64,000 nucleotides of DNA from Reticulitermes speratus (GCA_021186555.1 JAJKFL010000006.1:38747478-38811477), one strand, 5' to 3'. Positions 22,171 through 33,259 are shown, counted from the stretch's first letter. Notes: generated from the letters alone by a model not told the origin. Made by a program: numbers and translations.

Positions 22171-22184
22171 TATTACTTATGTGG

Positions 22185-23210
22185 AACGTTTTTCGTTAAT
22201 ATACCACAATCAAGCTCTTGATATCAAATACAGACAAACATCAAATGCGTTATAAAAATTACAATGGCTGCACGAATTTTATAGCTTTAATTATTAATAC
22301 TTACTACTCGAACACAACACTAATACGGAAGAGGACGCAATAATATAGATTCGTTTGACGATGTGCTCTCAAATGCAGAGATTATGTTGCGGAGAAAGTG
22401 AGGACTGCTGTGCATAATGAGTGGGGAATTACGTCGAAGTAAGCGGCCATGGCACACTTGAAGGAACTTTTCCAAGAAATTTCGTAGACTGACTTAGAAA
22501 AACCACGATAAACTCATGGCGAATGCTGGCTACCAATCTAGAATAGAATCCCAAAATTCCGGAATAAAAGTTATGACTGGCAATAACACAACAGCAGCTT
22601 TCGTGTAAAATAATATCTGCAGCAAATTCGGTACAGTTAATTGGTTTGTGTTTATCAAGAGACGTGTTTAAGTGGACTCTGATATCGAGGATGTACTCTG
22701 AGATGATTTTGTATGATAGAGCAGAAGGGTATTAAATAAAGAGTTTGCATATGTATAAGTACGGGGACTGCTATCCCAATGTTATTGACGAAAATAAGAC
22801 AAAATATGAAATAAACCACTGTGAAGAGTTGGTCCCCGACCGTTATTCGACAAAGGCTTCTCCTGAATGCGAATTACACGTTTGAACGTAGTGCCGCACT
22901 TTTGTATTGCATAATGACAAATTACGAAGAACTAGAAAAACGTCGCATGTATTAAACACACGCCAGAAAATGGACAATGGACAAAACAATTGTGAAGTGT
23001 TGAATCAATGTTGTGACAAAAGTGTGGAGTATTTACTGTCGTATAAGGCTGTTATGTATTATTATACAACGTCTCGGCCTTTATATGCTTTGAAACGAAT
23101 TAAATAACGGGAAATGGGCATGATAATTGGGAAAGATGAGTTTGATGCATTGAAGGCAAAAGAGTAAAGTTGTCTTTCTGCTTAAACAAGCACCACATTA
23201 TGAAGACGTA
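22185..23210. other. unassigned sequence
   Basis: No gene or repeat recognised. Confidence 0.4.
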
Positions 23211-23226
23211 TGGGACAGTGGAGTAT

Positions 23227-23479
23227 TCCCCCCCCCCTCCCCAATGGCTCGACAGCCCCTTGGGGGCCTAGGCCGCCTCATTTTTTCGAGGCTTCACGAT
23301 CACACTCGGTAGGACTCCTCTGGACGAGGGACCAGCTCGTCGCAGAGACCTCTACCTGACAACACACAACACTCACAAGAGACAGACATCCATGCCCTAG
23401 GCGGGATTCGAACCCACAATCCCAGTAAGCGAACGGTCGTAGACCCACGCCTTAGACTGCGCGGCCACTGGGATCGACT
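23227..23479 (-). repeat. SINE-A full copy, 12-bp target duplication, G-rich tail
   Basis: The flanks ACAGTGGAGTAT (23215-23226 and 23480-23491) are exact. On the minus strand it starts with a tRNA-like head (GCGCGGTCTAAGGCGTGG as A-box region and GGGTTCGAATCC as B-box), then GAGGTCTCTGCGACGAGCTG and the GAGGCGGCCTAGGCCCC end. The tail is G-rich (plus strand C run) instead of A-rich. Confidence 0.93.
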
Positions 23480-23616
23480 ACAGTGGAGTATAGTGCCACA
23501 TATTCTTGACTTTGGCAAGAGATACGGGTTAAGTGGTTAGCCTCAAGACCGGACCGCTGTACCGCGGAAAGGAGACCACAGTAGGTAGCGTCACGCACTG
23601 TAATAACTGAACTCAA

Positions 23617-23617
<1 letters not shown>

Positions 23618-23653
<36 letters not shown>
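23618..23653 (+). repeat. (ATT)n microsatellite
   Basis: About 12 trinucleotide units. Confidence 0.95.
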
Positions 23654-23689
23654 GACTCCAATGTTCATTCGATAGGAAGCTGCATGGTA

Positions 23690-23800
23690 ACTATAGGCTG
23701 TCTCGATGCAGTGGACAGAAGAATTATCTCTGCCCCTGCTGGGAATCGAACCCCGATTCGCCCATAATGCAGCTCGTAGCATAGCAATTGTACTGACTGA
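23690..23800 (-). repeat. SINE-C head fragment
   Basis: The plus strand shows TCTGCCCCTGCTGGGAATCG and AACCCCGATTCG, the reversed B-box region of family C. The 3' body is missing. Confidence 0.7.
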
Positions 23801-23894
23801 GATAAAACGGACGGAGAGAAATGTGAAATGCACACAAACCCTAAAGGAAAGAGTCACTTGGGAGACCTAGTCTTAGATGGGAAGATAATACTAC

Positions 23895-24150
23895 AGTTAG
23901 TTTCGCTATAACGCGATAGATGACTTTTTGTAAGACCTCACGTTATAGAAAAATCGTAATAAAAACAGGGTAAGATTATAAAGATTTGGCCCGTCACACC
24001 AACTTATATCTTCACACTGGTTGCTGAAACCGCGTAACAGCCACGACGTGTATACGGAAGTTCGCGTTATACAAACAACGTTCATCACTTCATCAATCGC
24101 GTTATAGCCAATTCGCGTTAACGAAACACGCGTAACAGCAAAACTGACAG
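23895..24150. mobile_element. possible pogo/Tigger-like MITE remnant
   Basis: Repeated CGCGTTATAG, CGCTATAACGCG and CGCGTTA motifs occur near both ends, in a style seen in pogo-type elements. No exact terminal repeat or duplication was found. Confidence 0.25.
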
Positions 24151-24159
24151 TAAAAAGAA

Positions 24160-24935
24160 TCTTCACGAAGCAGGATTTAAGGATGTGGACTGTTTGTTAT
24201 AAGAGAGGGTAAAATGACTGCACTTTGTAAAAATGGTTGGTTTCTCACAAGACTTAATTATCTCACCCACAGTAAATTTCCCTGTATTGGAGTTAATTGG
24301 AGAGCTGCATATGGCTTGAAAACGGGATTCAACGGCCAAATGTTATGCACACAGCATATAACATCCTCACTTGTACAAATGTATGTCGGCGTCCTGACAG
24401 GTAGTCGGCAGCCACTGTCACGGAAGTCAAGAATGTGTGGAGCTACAAATCAGTACCCCAGTCGCCTTCAAGGCGTGGTCCGTAAGTAAAGGGGCAACTT
24501 TACATTTTATCTTAACATGTTCTTCCCATTCCTGCAGGCATCTTTCCCACCTTTCGGGTGATCGGCTGCCTTCGTTGTGGAATTAACTACGCTGGAAGAG
24601 GAAGATACAGGCATAGCGAAGGGAGGACAGGAAACGTGACGGCCGCCGTCATATGGGCCCCGCCACTGATCGGTTCGTTATCCTGTCGATATGGAACTGC
24701 AGCGTACATAAAGTCTGCCCGCAATCCAGGTCACAGACGATGGCGCAAAAACGGGTCAACAACCAACTGCTGCACAGAGCGTCTTAATACGAGTATCTCA
24801 ACCTAAAATGTCAGTCCTTTATTTCCTGTGGCAATTTCCCGTTATCATTTCGGGAATTTGGAAGAAAATAATACAAAAAACAAGAAGTTGAGGGAAAGAT
24901 TTTATATATTTTTCACCGTGCATTTTTTTATAATT
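24160..24935. other. unassigned sequence
   Basis: Two plus-strand frames (24214-24489, 24558-24806) have no recognised motif. They are possible but unsupported as coding. Confidence 0.35.
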
Positions 24936-24953
24936 CAAAAATTACACACCAAC

Positions 24954-25028
24954 GAAATGCACTATATTTTCACTTTATATTCTTTATTATTCAAATAAAG
25001 AATATAAAGTGAAAATATAGTGCATTTC
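24954..25028. repeat. perfect palindrome, 35-bp arms, 5-nt loop
   Basis: 24954-24988 is the exact reverse complement of 24994-25028, with loop ATTCA. AT-rich. Confidence 0.95.
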
Positions 25029-25114
25029 TTTGAAGTTGTACATACCGTGCAAAGCTTGAGATAATTATAACTTAAAACCAACAATATTGCACTTATTTTA
25101 TATATGTATATTGC

Positions 25115-25158
25115 AACCCTACATATGTTTCGGCTGTACTTCAGCATCATCAGGGGTT
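25115..25158 (-). ncRNA. hammerhead ribozyme motif
   Basis: Minus strand: stem I AACCC/GGGTT (perfect 5 bp), core CTGATGA, stem II GCTG/CAGC, core GAAA, palindrome ACATATGT, then A. All invariant positions are kept. Confidence 0.8.
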
Positions 25159-25607
25159 TCCTTGCAGCGTCCACTAACTGTATTTCACACTAACATTTGG
25201 TTCCTATTGGTTTTCTTAGTAACTAGGTATTGTGCGTTGTCTTATGTCTAGGTCCTATATTGTTCACTTTGTACACTGATACACTTATGATGTGGTTTTT
25301 TTGCACTTTTTAGTTTGACTTTTCCTGTCCGTTTTGGGAACGTGTAGTTTTGGCCTATAGTGCATTTCGTTGGTGTGTAATTTGTGAAGTCAGGGAAAGA
25401 ATTTACGGCAACCAACTCGCCTTCATTTCCACTATTCTATACAGCAATTTTGTAACAGTTTTATGTTGAATTTATCACATATAATCTCAAAATTTCGTAT
25501 CCTGCTGAGTTTAAACACACAAGACTTGTTTGTTTGCTTAGGGTTGTATTTCGATTTTAAAAACTGACGTTTGTATTTCCCACGATTTGTTAAACTAACG
25601 TCAGTAA

Positions 25608-25760
25608 AACGTAGAGGTAAAGCTGATAGTCGTCCGATTGGATAGAAAGCTGGGTGGGCTTCAGAGCCGATCTGGATTTGGTGGCGAAGAGGGAAATATC
25701 TGCACCCGGGAAACGCCCTTCTTTCGGTCGTCCAATCTGTGACCAAATCATTATACTGAT
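25608..25760 (-). repeat. SINE-C fragment
   Basis: GAGGTAAAGCTGATAG, GAAAGCTGGGTGGGCTTCAG and a decayed head region. The central domain is shortened. Confidence 0.6.
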
Positions 25761-25764
25761 TTAG

Positions 25765-27985
25765 GCACTCCGGTGAATGTAGAATTAACACACTGGCTTA
25801 TCAAAGTGGTATTGGAAGGGTACTTTTTACTGGTACTTCATTTACCCTTTACAATTGTCAATCCACCATTGTATCTATCATCACCACCTTTATCACTAAG
25901 GTCTAATATCACGCACCCATTTGAAGCCACTGTGCCAATGGACTCCAAAGGAACGCACAGTAAATTACCTGAGTTCCCAAACTAGTGTTTTTTAAACTTA
26001 AGGCCACAGAACAATTTTGGCTTGAAACATGCAGAAGGCATCTGAAAGGGGTCTCAGGAAAGTAATATATCAAAATAAAGCAAATAAAAGTTAATTTCAC
26101 ACAGAAAAATTGCCACTTTTAACGCTCAAATATACACACGATTTTTCTAATTCATTGCCTTCCTGTTCGTAGTGTCAATGTGAACAGTTAAGAGCGTCCA
26201 TTCCTCCATATTTCCCACCAGCAGCCTGTTTAAACATCTTCGCGTGACATCTCTTACTGACTGGTACAAAACGCACATCTACGCAGTAAATAGTTGTATC
26301 CGAGAAATGACCAAGTTATTTGTGACTGTTACATATTCACTGGAACAAAGGTTGGGTAAACGCTGCTAGTCGCTGACGACTGACAGGCTGTTTCGCTGAC
26401 TGCTTGTCTGACTGACTCATGTACTGACTTGTTTTGCTCGTTGACTATGTAGGTAGCTAATTCACTTAATAAGACAGTGATTTGTTAATTGAATTTTGGT
26501 AATAAATAGTGCAAGTGTCTTCACAACTGGGGAACACATAAAACCATTTTAAATTTTCATCAGCCACTTTTTACCAGACCTGGAAACTACAGATCCTGGA
26601 GTACCTTTCGGTTGCGTTTCATGTATTCAATTTATACCATATTTCTTGCTGTTATTTCTACTTCAATAAAAAATAGTCCCCCACTTTAACATTTCTGGCG
26701 GCTAATTTAAAAACACACCTTCGAATAATGCCACCTGGTTTAGTCTTTCTACCGGGTTTCACGTATGTTGCATCTAAGAATGAAAATTTATCAGAAGTGT
26801 GCATAGAGATGTACGCTACAGAAGAAATTTATTTAAAGTATATAAAGATGTAGGATACAGACAACATTTCATAAAAGTATGCAGACAGTTGTAGGCTACA
26901 GATATAATATCCCCTTAGTATTTTTCTTTTCTGGATAAAACTAAATTATAAAACATATTTTGGAATGTTCATGTTGCTTCAGCTTCCCCCTATGTGCCAT
27001 CATTTAAAACAACTGATAACAAGATGCCCAAGGCCTGATTGCAGGAAATAGAAGTCCATTCATAATCCCTCACATTGAGAGGAACCAACCGCACCAGGAA
27101 CCAGTACACACTACGAAGGTTACGGTGCTCTGTGCGACATAATTGTAGGGACTGTTAACACTTTCATAAAACCGCGACAACGGCATTACCAGCCCCTTAT
27201 GTTCACTTGATTCAGACACTCTTCCCACAAGAATACACTCAATTTCCACAAGTCAACGAGAACACGTGGTTTCAGGAAAATGGTGCGACTTCAAATATGG
27301 TAAGAAATTCATTTAATGCCGTAAACCGGTTGTTTCCTGATCACGCCATATCCAGGACTTGGGACATTACTTGATCAGCGAGGAAGCCTGATTTGTCGGC
27401 TTGTGACTCTTTTGTGTGCCGCTAATTAGAGAGTAAAGTTTATGCTCACCGACAATAAGTTTGCCGAGCTGGAATTCGAAAAGAAATTTCCAGAGCGCCA
27501 TGTGATGGGAAATACGCTCTCAGGTTTAGAGGAGTGCTTGTGCAAGGGTGGAGGTACTTTAAGACGTCGTGTTAGAAAAGTAATAAACTCTGTCTTTACT
27601 TTAAGGTAGTGACTTTTGATTTTGTAAATACAGCATTAGATGAATTTTTGCTGTTTGTAAAAACCTTCCGTTTCTTTGCCGCACTCGGTATATGGGCAAT
27701 AAAGGCAAAAGTTTGCTTTTTTTTAACTAGTTAACCCGAAAACGTTGTTTGATGCAACGAATAAAAAAAAATTGGAAGTAAAACTTTGAAAAAGTGTAAG
27801 TTGTTTTTTTTGAATTTGCAAACTCGTTTTAGACATGTTCCAACCTACAAGAAGATAAAGGAAACACAATCTCACCAGCCCTACTTGTAATCTTTATTGG
27901 AAATTTCAGATTTTATTCAGCAGAAACATACGTCGAAATTCTAGACCTTTAGAATCATTTTGCACTGCACAGTAAGTCTAACGTA
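25765..27985. other. unassigned; CTGA-rich patch near 26355-26455
   Basis: A loose CTGACTG/GCTGACTG repetition lies at 26355-26455. A possible hAT-like left end (AGTGTTTTTTAAACTTAAGG) lies at 25984, but no right end was found. No gene recognised. Confidence 0.35.
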
Positions 27986-27987
27986 AT

Positions 27988-28203
27988 GTAAAGGTAAAGC
28001 AATCCCATTACGGGCCTGGACAGGCCCTTAGGGTTCCAGGACGTTGAGGCTCCCAGAATTTCTAGACAATCGGCACATGAAGGTTGTCAGCCCTACGCAC
28101 CGGCCGCCTTTACCCCTCGGGAAATATTTCTGGTATTCATTTCTGTTAGAAGCTGAGTCGACCCCAGGGCCATTGTGGGGCCGAAAGAATTAAGTGAATG
28201 AAG
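27988..28203 (-). repeat. SINE-B copy without tRNA head
   Basis: On the plus strand: GTAAAGGTAAAGCAATCCC, GGGCCTGGACAGGCCC, GACAATCGGCACATGAAGG, then the central domain and AGTCGACCCCAGGGCC. It stops before the tRNA-like part. Confidence 0.88.
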
Positions 28204-28504
28204 TAAGTAATGCTCCTACCGGCCAATATTTTTCGTCCATTTGGAGACTGAAATATAACATGTTACTCCACATAAGTATACAGATATGCAGGGTAATCAA
28301 CACATGTGTTTAAACACCAAATTCAATAACAGGGCACAAGGGAACACACTTGAAATTATTACAAGAAGACTGGATAACACGCTCCTCATAACCCACATAA
28401 ACCCATAAATGCTCGAGAATTTTCCTTCTCAAATCACACAATATTCAGTCCAACAAAATTCATTCGTGTTTCCAGATATTCTATTTTACAATATCTTGTT
28501 TATC

Positions 28505-28547
28505 AATCCTACATGTTTCGATCCCTCATGGGACCATCATCAGGGAA
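28505..28547 (-). ncRNA. hammerhead ribozyme motif
   Basis: Minus strand: CTGATGA, stem II GGTCCC/GGGATC (6 bp with one wobble), GAAA, CATG, TA, then GGATT. Stem I is about 3 bp (TCC/GGA). No partner arm was seen nearby. Confidence 0.72.
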
Positions 28548-28744
28548 TCATATCAAAGTAACAATTCACAAAACTGAACTAGCAATCCATATATGTATTA
28601 AAGCTATATAAAAAGTAGATCAGTTAAGATGGAGGCGATTTGTTGTGTAATGGATCCTGGTATACTATGTTTTGGATACTGCCTACGTATGTGTGGAAGG
28701 ACAAGACAGTACTGTTTTATTAGTATTAATAATAAAACTGTCTT

Positions 28745-29018
28745 ATCCTTCCTCTGTGTCCCGTGGGATATCCTGACCAACATTTTATTTGTCGTCCTCA
28801 TTTCTGTCATGCGCGCTACATGTTTTGCCCATGCCATTCTCCTTAGTTTAATAATTCTAATAATGTTCAGTGACATGCATTTTTAGGTTTCTCATTATAT
28901 ACACTGCTATACTTGTCATTAATTCCTCTTCCTTAGGTTCAAAGTGTTTTCCTTACCACCCCATTCTCAAACACTCCCGTATAAATAACATCAAAATTAC
29001 AACTCTGTATAATTTAAT
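28745..29018 (-). pseudogene. RTE-like LINE relic, minus copy
   Basis: Minus-strand IIRIIKLRRMAWAKHVARMT matches the IKSRKMRWARHVARM block of the 21 kb copy. Further along, CREW-like and KLKIKLYRVVIL residues correspond to the LPVVL region. Frames broken. Confidence 0.7.
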
Positions 29019-29019
29019 C

Positions 29020-29455
29020 TTTAGTTTTACTGAGTACGCAGGCTGCAGAGTATATTTGGACAGAGAAGGAAGAAATGAACAGCTGGCTGGAGAAAAGTAC
29101 ATAATTAGAAACTTCATAACGTGTACTAGGCGGAAAATATTAATAGTATGTAAAAACAAGTACGACGAGATGGGTGGGGTATGTAGCATGCAGAGAATCG
29201 ACGATAAATAAATACAAAGTTTCGGTCGGAAAAATTGAAGGAAAGACAAAACTTGGAAGTAGTAGGAGTGATGAGAAGATAATAATAAAATACATTTGTA
29301 AAAATGTCCGAATAAAGTGTGTGGACTAGAGTCATGTGGATCAGAAGAACAATCAGTGGCGGGGTCTTGTAAAAATGGCAATAAAGTCTTCGGATTTTAT
29401 AAAATTTGCGGAATTCCTCTTTATTAGTGTCTTACGAAGGAATGCGCTCCATGTA
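29020..29455 (+). pseudogene. RTE-like LINE relic, plus copy abutting the minus copy
   Basis: Plus-strand reading: LQSIFGQRRKK, GWRKVHN, then SDEKIIIKYICKNVRIKCVD and WRGLVKMAIK, the extreme C-terminal end of the same LINE family (typically VDW, WRALVN). It therefore faces away from the adjacent minus copy, joined near 29019. Confidence 0.65.
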
Positions 29456-29459
29456 GTTG

Positions 29460-30280
29460 GTTCCTTATTTACGTTAAGAGATAACAGAAACCACTTTTAA
29501 AGTTTAATCCGATTACAATTTCATCGTGTTTTCATTTTGACAGTTAACTGTCTTTCTTAACTAGAACAACATCGGCAAATTTCCTGTTTGATCAGATTTC
29601 TTGCACTATTGTAACTCTGTATGTATTTTGATAAAGACGCATGGAAATTAACTTGGTTTTCTTTGCATTTATCACCAGATAACGGTCTTTTGGAGCTTGT
29701 AATTCGTACCTGCATCCTGCTTTAAGGTACTTATATGTTGATACAATAAATTAACCTCAACAAGATAAATAGAGATTTAAAATTTCGGGTGAAGTACGGA
29801 AAAGTGCAGTATTTACAGTTACAGTTGTAAGAAATATGATGCATTTAGATACTGAGGTGGGTTTTTTAGCAAGAACGTTTGATATTCTGAAGGTAGTGCG
29901 GGCGTTACAATTCGTTATTTAGAAATAACGATGTAAAATAAATTGCCACAATGAGTGAAAGTTCGAAATTACGGAAAAGCCAACTAGGTCTAGTGTCGAA
30001 TTTTTTAATGGTTCACAGCCTAACTTGATAAAAATTAATCTGCAGTCTTACTTAATAACCTCACTCTCGTGACTGAGTTGTTTATATTTTGTCTTCCGAA
30101 ATTTAATCGATGCACTAGCCAGATCATAACGCTCCAGATACCATTACCACACAGTTAAATGGCAAACTGGTCAATTGCAAAATATGTCGATAGCAGACGC
30201 CACGGCCTAGTTTGAGATACTATCCCGAATTTGCCTGCAGGGATTGAAGCAAACCATAAAAATGTCCGTCAGAATAACCG
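29460..30280. other. unassigned intronic sequence
   Basis: Nothing recognised. Confidence 0.4.
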
Positions 30281-30284
30281 GTGT

Positions 30285-30360
30285 TCGGGACGGGATTTGA
30301 ATCGGACCTACCGGAAACGAGGGAAGAGTGCTAACCACTCGATCTCCAAGTTCAGTTTCT
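30285..30360 (-). repeat. tRNA-like SINE head
   Basis: The minus strand reads GGAGATCGAGTGGTTAGCAC (A-box like) and CCGATTCAAATCCCGT (B-box like). The spacing fits a tRNA-derived promoter. No family body was recognised and no intact tRNA cloverleaf was found. Confidence 0.5.
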
Positions 30361-30556
30361 TGTTTGTTGTTTGACGTCATTAATGCAGGTAATCCTCTTC
30401 CGCCACTTCTTGATATTGTAAGCGAACCATCTGCAGCTTCCTAGAGATAATTTTCTATAGTCTTATAAAACAAGTGAATGTATCGTTACAAGTAAAAGGT
30501 CGGCGTAGAAAGGGCTCAGGCAGGAGAAGCAGGAAACAACGACGTAATTCACTCAC

Positions 30557-30658
30557 CCATCTCGAGCAGCGTATCGTAGTAGGCTAGCAGACTAGCTCGC
30601 TGCATTACTCGGTACAGCTGCAGTTCCGCCTCGTTCCCTGGCGCTGAAGTCACCACCA
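30557..30658 (-). CDS. nab: nab exon, first half of NCD1
   Basis: A 102-bp internal exon, read on the minus strand after acceptor TTTTTGTTACAG and before donor GTGAGT. It encodes VVTSAPGNEAELQLYRVMQR and ASLLAYYDTLLEM. This matches the start of the NAB NCD1 domain (ELQLYRILQKANLL-type in vertebrate NAB1/2) directly upstream of the GGDDVQQLC block in the next exon. The phase is 2 nt + 33 codons + 1 nt; the final G joins the next exon's GT to make Gly. The start codon must be in an upstream exon, probably at a higher coordinate, not recognised here. Readthrough upstream into the intron is open for some distance, but an AG with a good pyrimidine tract makes the chosen start likely. Confidence 0.88.
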
Positions 30659-31277
30659 CTGTAACAAAAACGGAACACCTGTTATAGGTGCGTTTGATTA
30701 CCTGGGCATTAGTAATAGCTGCTTTGTGAGAAACATACTGGAAATTGAAGGGCGAAAATAAACTCTGTATTACATACAGACCTATAGATACACACGCACA
30801 CTTACGTCCGTACATACTTTTCTACTGTGGTGTTACGTATGCTTATTAGCAGTCTAAGTTATGTACATGACCTTAATGTACATGAAACTTTACTATTGTT
30901 GTTGTACATACATATAATGCGTGGCCGACAGCAGTAATATCGGTACAGTTACCAACATAAACGGAAGAAGACGGCAATAAACGACACTATAATTTATACT
31001 CGAGGCTTCAGTATTGCAATAAATTTAGTGCTGTTCTCACCACCTAATAGTCAACCAACTCCGACAAACAGGATACCATAACAACACAGATTATTCGGCT
31101 TTTAACATTTTAACCTGTGTAAGACTTGATTTATAATAACGTAACAGCAACTACATTTACTTACATTTTATTATTTTAACCAGTGTATAAACACTATTGT
31201 AAAAATTCATGTTACTCAGTTTTTACTATTTTAACAATTGTACCAATTGATGTAAAATGTGTAATATAAAATACTGA

Positions 31278-31321
31278 GTCCTTGAAGATGAGCCAGAATT
31301 GAGGCTCGAAACATGTAGGAC
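31278..31321 (+). ncRNA. hammerhead motif with C3 change
   Basis: Stem I GTCC/GGAC (4 bp), TTGAAGA in place of CTGAAGA, stem II GAGCC/GGCTC (perfect 5 bp), GAAA, CATG, TA. The first core base is C to T, likely harmful. The flank ends TGTGAATAAAGTGTACATTT, similar to the 34 kb unit. Confidence 0.65.
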
Positions 31322-31367
31322 CGTGTTACACAATTAATGTGAATAAAGTGTACATTTTTCAGACTAC

Positions 31368-31412
<45 letters not shown>
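31368..31412 (+). repeat. (TA)n(GA)n microsatellite
   Basis: About 11 TA and 11 GA units, directly after a PLE-like end. Confidence 0.95.
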
Positions 31413-31419
31413 ATGTACG

Positions 31420-32450
31420 GAATGAATAATATTAAATTTAGTGCCTTCACATATAAATATATAAAATGTATATATTTAGAGGATTACGAATTGCTTTATT
31501 GAAGAAAGGTACTTTGACGAAGTTTTCTTTAAAGGTAAAACACACGTTGCACGGACACAAACATTTTCTTCATAAATTTAGGTTCAAAATCTTCATGTTG
31601 AAATGTCAACTAACTTTATACTACTAAGTTATATATATAACAGAGAAAATCCAAAGTCTGAAATGCAAAATGAGAAGCCGCGTTTTACTAGACTCACACA
31701 ATACTCAACCTGAATCAATGTTTGTGTTTAGGAACTCAAGCATGGGTTATGAGACGGAAGGAGACTTACGGAAATCATAAGCGTGTGCAACACATTTCAT
31801 TGCGGTGTGCAGACACGGAATTTTATCTTTTATTTTAAAAGGCGAACATTTAGAGAGTCCTCAGTAATAAACTACAAAGTTTTTATTCACAAAACAAAGC
31901 AAATGGACTAAAACGTAAATAAACTCCCTTTAAATTAACAGTTAAACTCTACTAAAAATTAGTAACTGAAAAAATGAAATACAAAATACCAAATTTTGAC
32001 ACATTAGGTTGCACCTGGGCACACCCGGCACAATCCGTACGCACGGCTGTGATGAAAATAAACCGCAAAATTCAGATTTCTTGTTGTAAATATTTGGAGT
32101 CATTTACAAGAGGGACTGCATAATGAAGAAATTAAAGATCGAAGATTACAGTTCCCTGCAATGTGATGACGCATAATTTTCTGATCCAGGCACGAGATTC
32201 CTCCGAAACGATCAATCTTATTTAAGAAACTTCAGAGCGTCACATTCCACAAAACCATAATCTCCATATTCACCGCCGCGAGAACCCTAAATTCTCATAA
32301 ATTGAGATCCTCTGCAAACCATATAGCTGACACAACAAGAAAGGAAATCTTTGTTCGCGACCTTACATACCTAATTGCTGTTAATGTTAGCACACAAATC
32401 TATGGCTTTTTAAATGGTACGCACATGTATTTCGTTTCACCGAAAAATGT
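31420..32450. other. unassigned sequence
   Basis: Nothing recognised. Confidence 0.4.
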
Positions 32451-32455
32451 ACTGT

Positions 32456-32488
<33 letters not shown>

Positions 32489-32495
32489 TATATAT
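32456..32495 (+). repeat. (AT)n microsatellite
   Basis: About 20 dinucleotide units with one interruption. Confidence 0.95.
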
Positions 32496-32516
32496 GTAGA
32501 CGATACAAAACATATA

Positions 32517-32725
32517 ACTAACTCCATGGAGCAGAGTCCTTCTTGAGAAGCTGAACCCTCCTAATGGCATATTCCAAAGCAAAGTTGAAAAGCAATGGCG
32601 ATAAAGCATCGCCTTCTTTCAAACCATTCTTAATAGGAAATGTGTCAGACAAATGTTTGCCTAACTGGACTCTGCTATACGTTTCATTTACACACATTTT
32701 TATTAGCCTTACTAGTTTCACAGAC
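32517..32725 (-). pseudogene. RTE-like LINE, RT domain fused to the 3' end
   Basis: The minus-strand frame (32560-32721) reads MKLVRLIKMCVNETYSRVQL, then GKHLSDTFPIKNGLKEGDAL and SPLLFNFALEYAIRRVQ, the RT palm region with the G-x-x-QG-like motif (here GLKEG) and SPLLFN. Within a few codons it jumps to AGCTTCTCAAGAAGGACTCT and CCATGGAGTTAGTTAT, the element's 3' terminus seen at 43.4 kb. The YADD region and the rest of ORF2 are missing, so the copy has a large internal deletion. Confidence 0.85.
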
Positions 32726-32734
32726 AGAGGCGTT

Positions 32735-32943
32735 AAGGTATAATTCTACTCATTCCTAACATCGGCAGTAAATGTGATGGATCGTCAATATCACCACTCG
32801 GCCGCTTTACCCCCGGCAAAGAACCCTGGTACCCATTTTACAGGAGTCTGGATGGACTCTCTGGACGGGTATGGAGAATTGAACCCCCGACCGTCCAGCC
32901 TGTAGTGAGTCACTCATCTGACTATACTATTCCGGTCCCCCGT
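32735..32943 (-). repeat. SINE-C copy with head
   Basis: GGTATAATTCTACTCATTCC, the central domain CTCGGCCGCTTTACCCCCGG, and the reversed head GAATTGAACCCCCGACCGTC through ACTATACTATTCCGG. Confidence 0.85.
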
Positions 32944-33042
32944 TGTCGTAAGAACATAGTATCAATGACTACACAATAGTCGCGGTGCTGAAGATTTGTC
33001 TCTCATGTTATTTAATGAAGACACATTCGTGTCACTTATAAG

Positions 33043-33257
33043 TTTTCCAATGGCCAGAGCCTCCTCATAATCGAGGCTTCACGAACACATGCAGTTAGAC
33101 ACACCACACTCGGTAGGACTCCTCTGGACGAATGATCAGCCCGACAACACGCAACACTCACAAGAGACAGACATCCTGCCCCAACGGGATTCGAACCCAC
33201 AATCCCATCAAGCGAACGGTCGCAGACCCAAGACTTAGACCGCGCACTGATAGGTTT
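33043..33257 (-). repeat. SINE-A copy, internally deleted
   Basis: GGTAGGACTCCTCTGGACGA, GGGATTCGAACCCACAATCC (reversed B-box) and CTTAGACCGCGC. The CTCGTCGCAGAGACCTCTAC block is missing, about 25 bp. Confidence 0.85.
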
Positions 33258-33259
33258 TA

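Larger units (their letters stand above)
24938..25385. mobile_element. PLE-derived foldback unit with nested palindrome
   Basis: The outer inverted repeat AATTACACACCAACGAAATG (24938 onward) recurs inverted at about 25360-25383. Inside lie a 35-bp-arm palindrome (24954-25028) and a minus-strand hammerhead (25115-25158). The ATAGTGCATTTC block is present three times. No coding sequence. Confidence 0.65.
15143..30556 (-). other. nab: nab intron, about 15.4 kb
   Basis: Bounded by donor GTGAGT at 30556 and acceptor ACAG at 15143, read on the minus strand. It holds SINE-A, B and C copies, several LINE relics, a transposase relic, a hAT MITE and two PLE hammerheads. Confidence 0.85.

Noticed and set aside
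24214-24806. Two plus frames as a small gene
   Set aside because: No recognisable domain; stops separate them and no intron signals fit.
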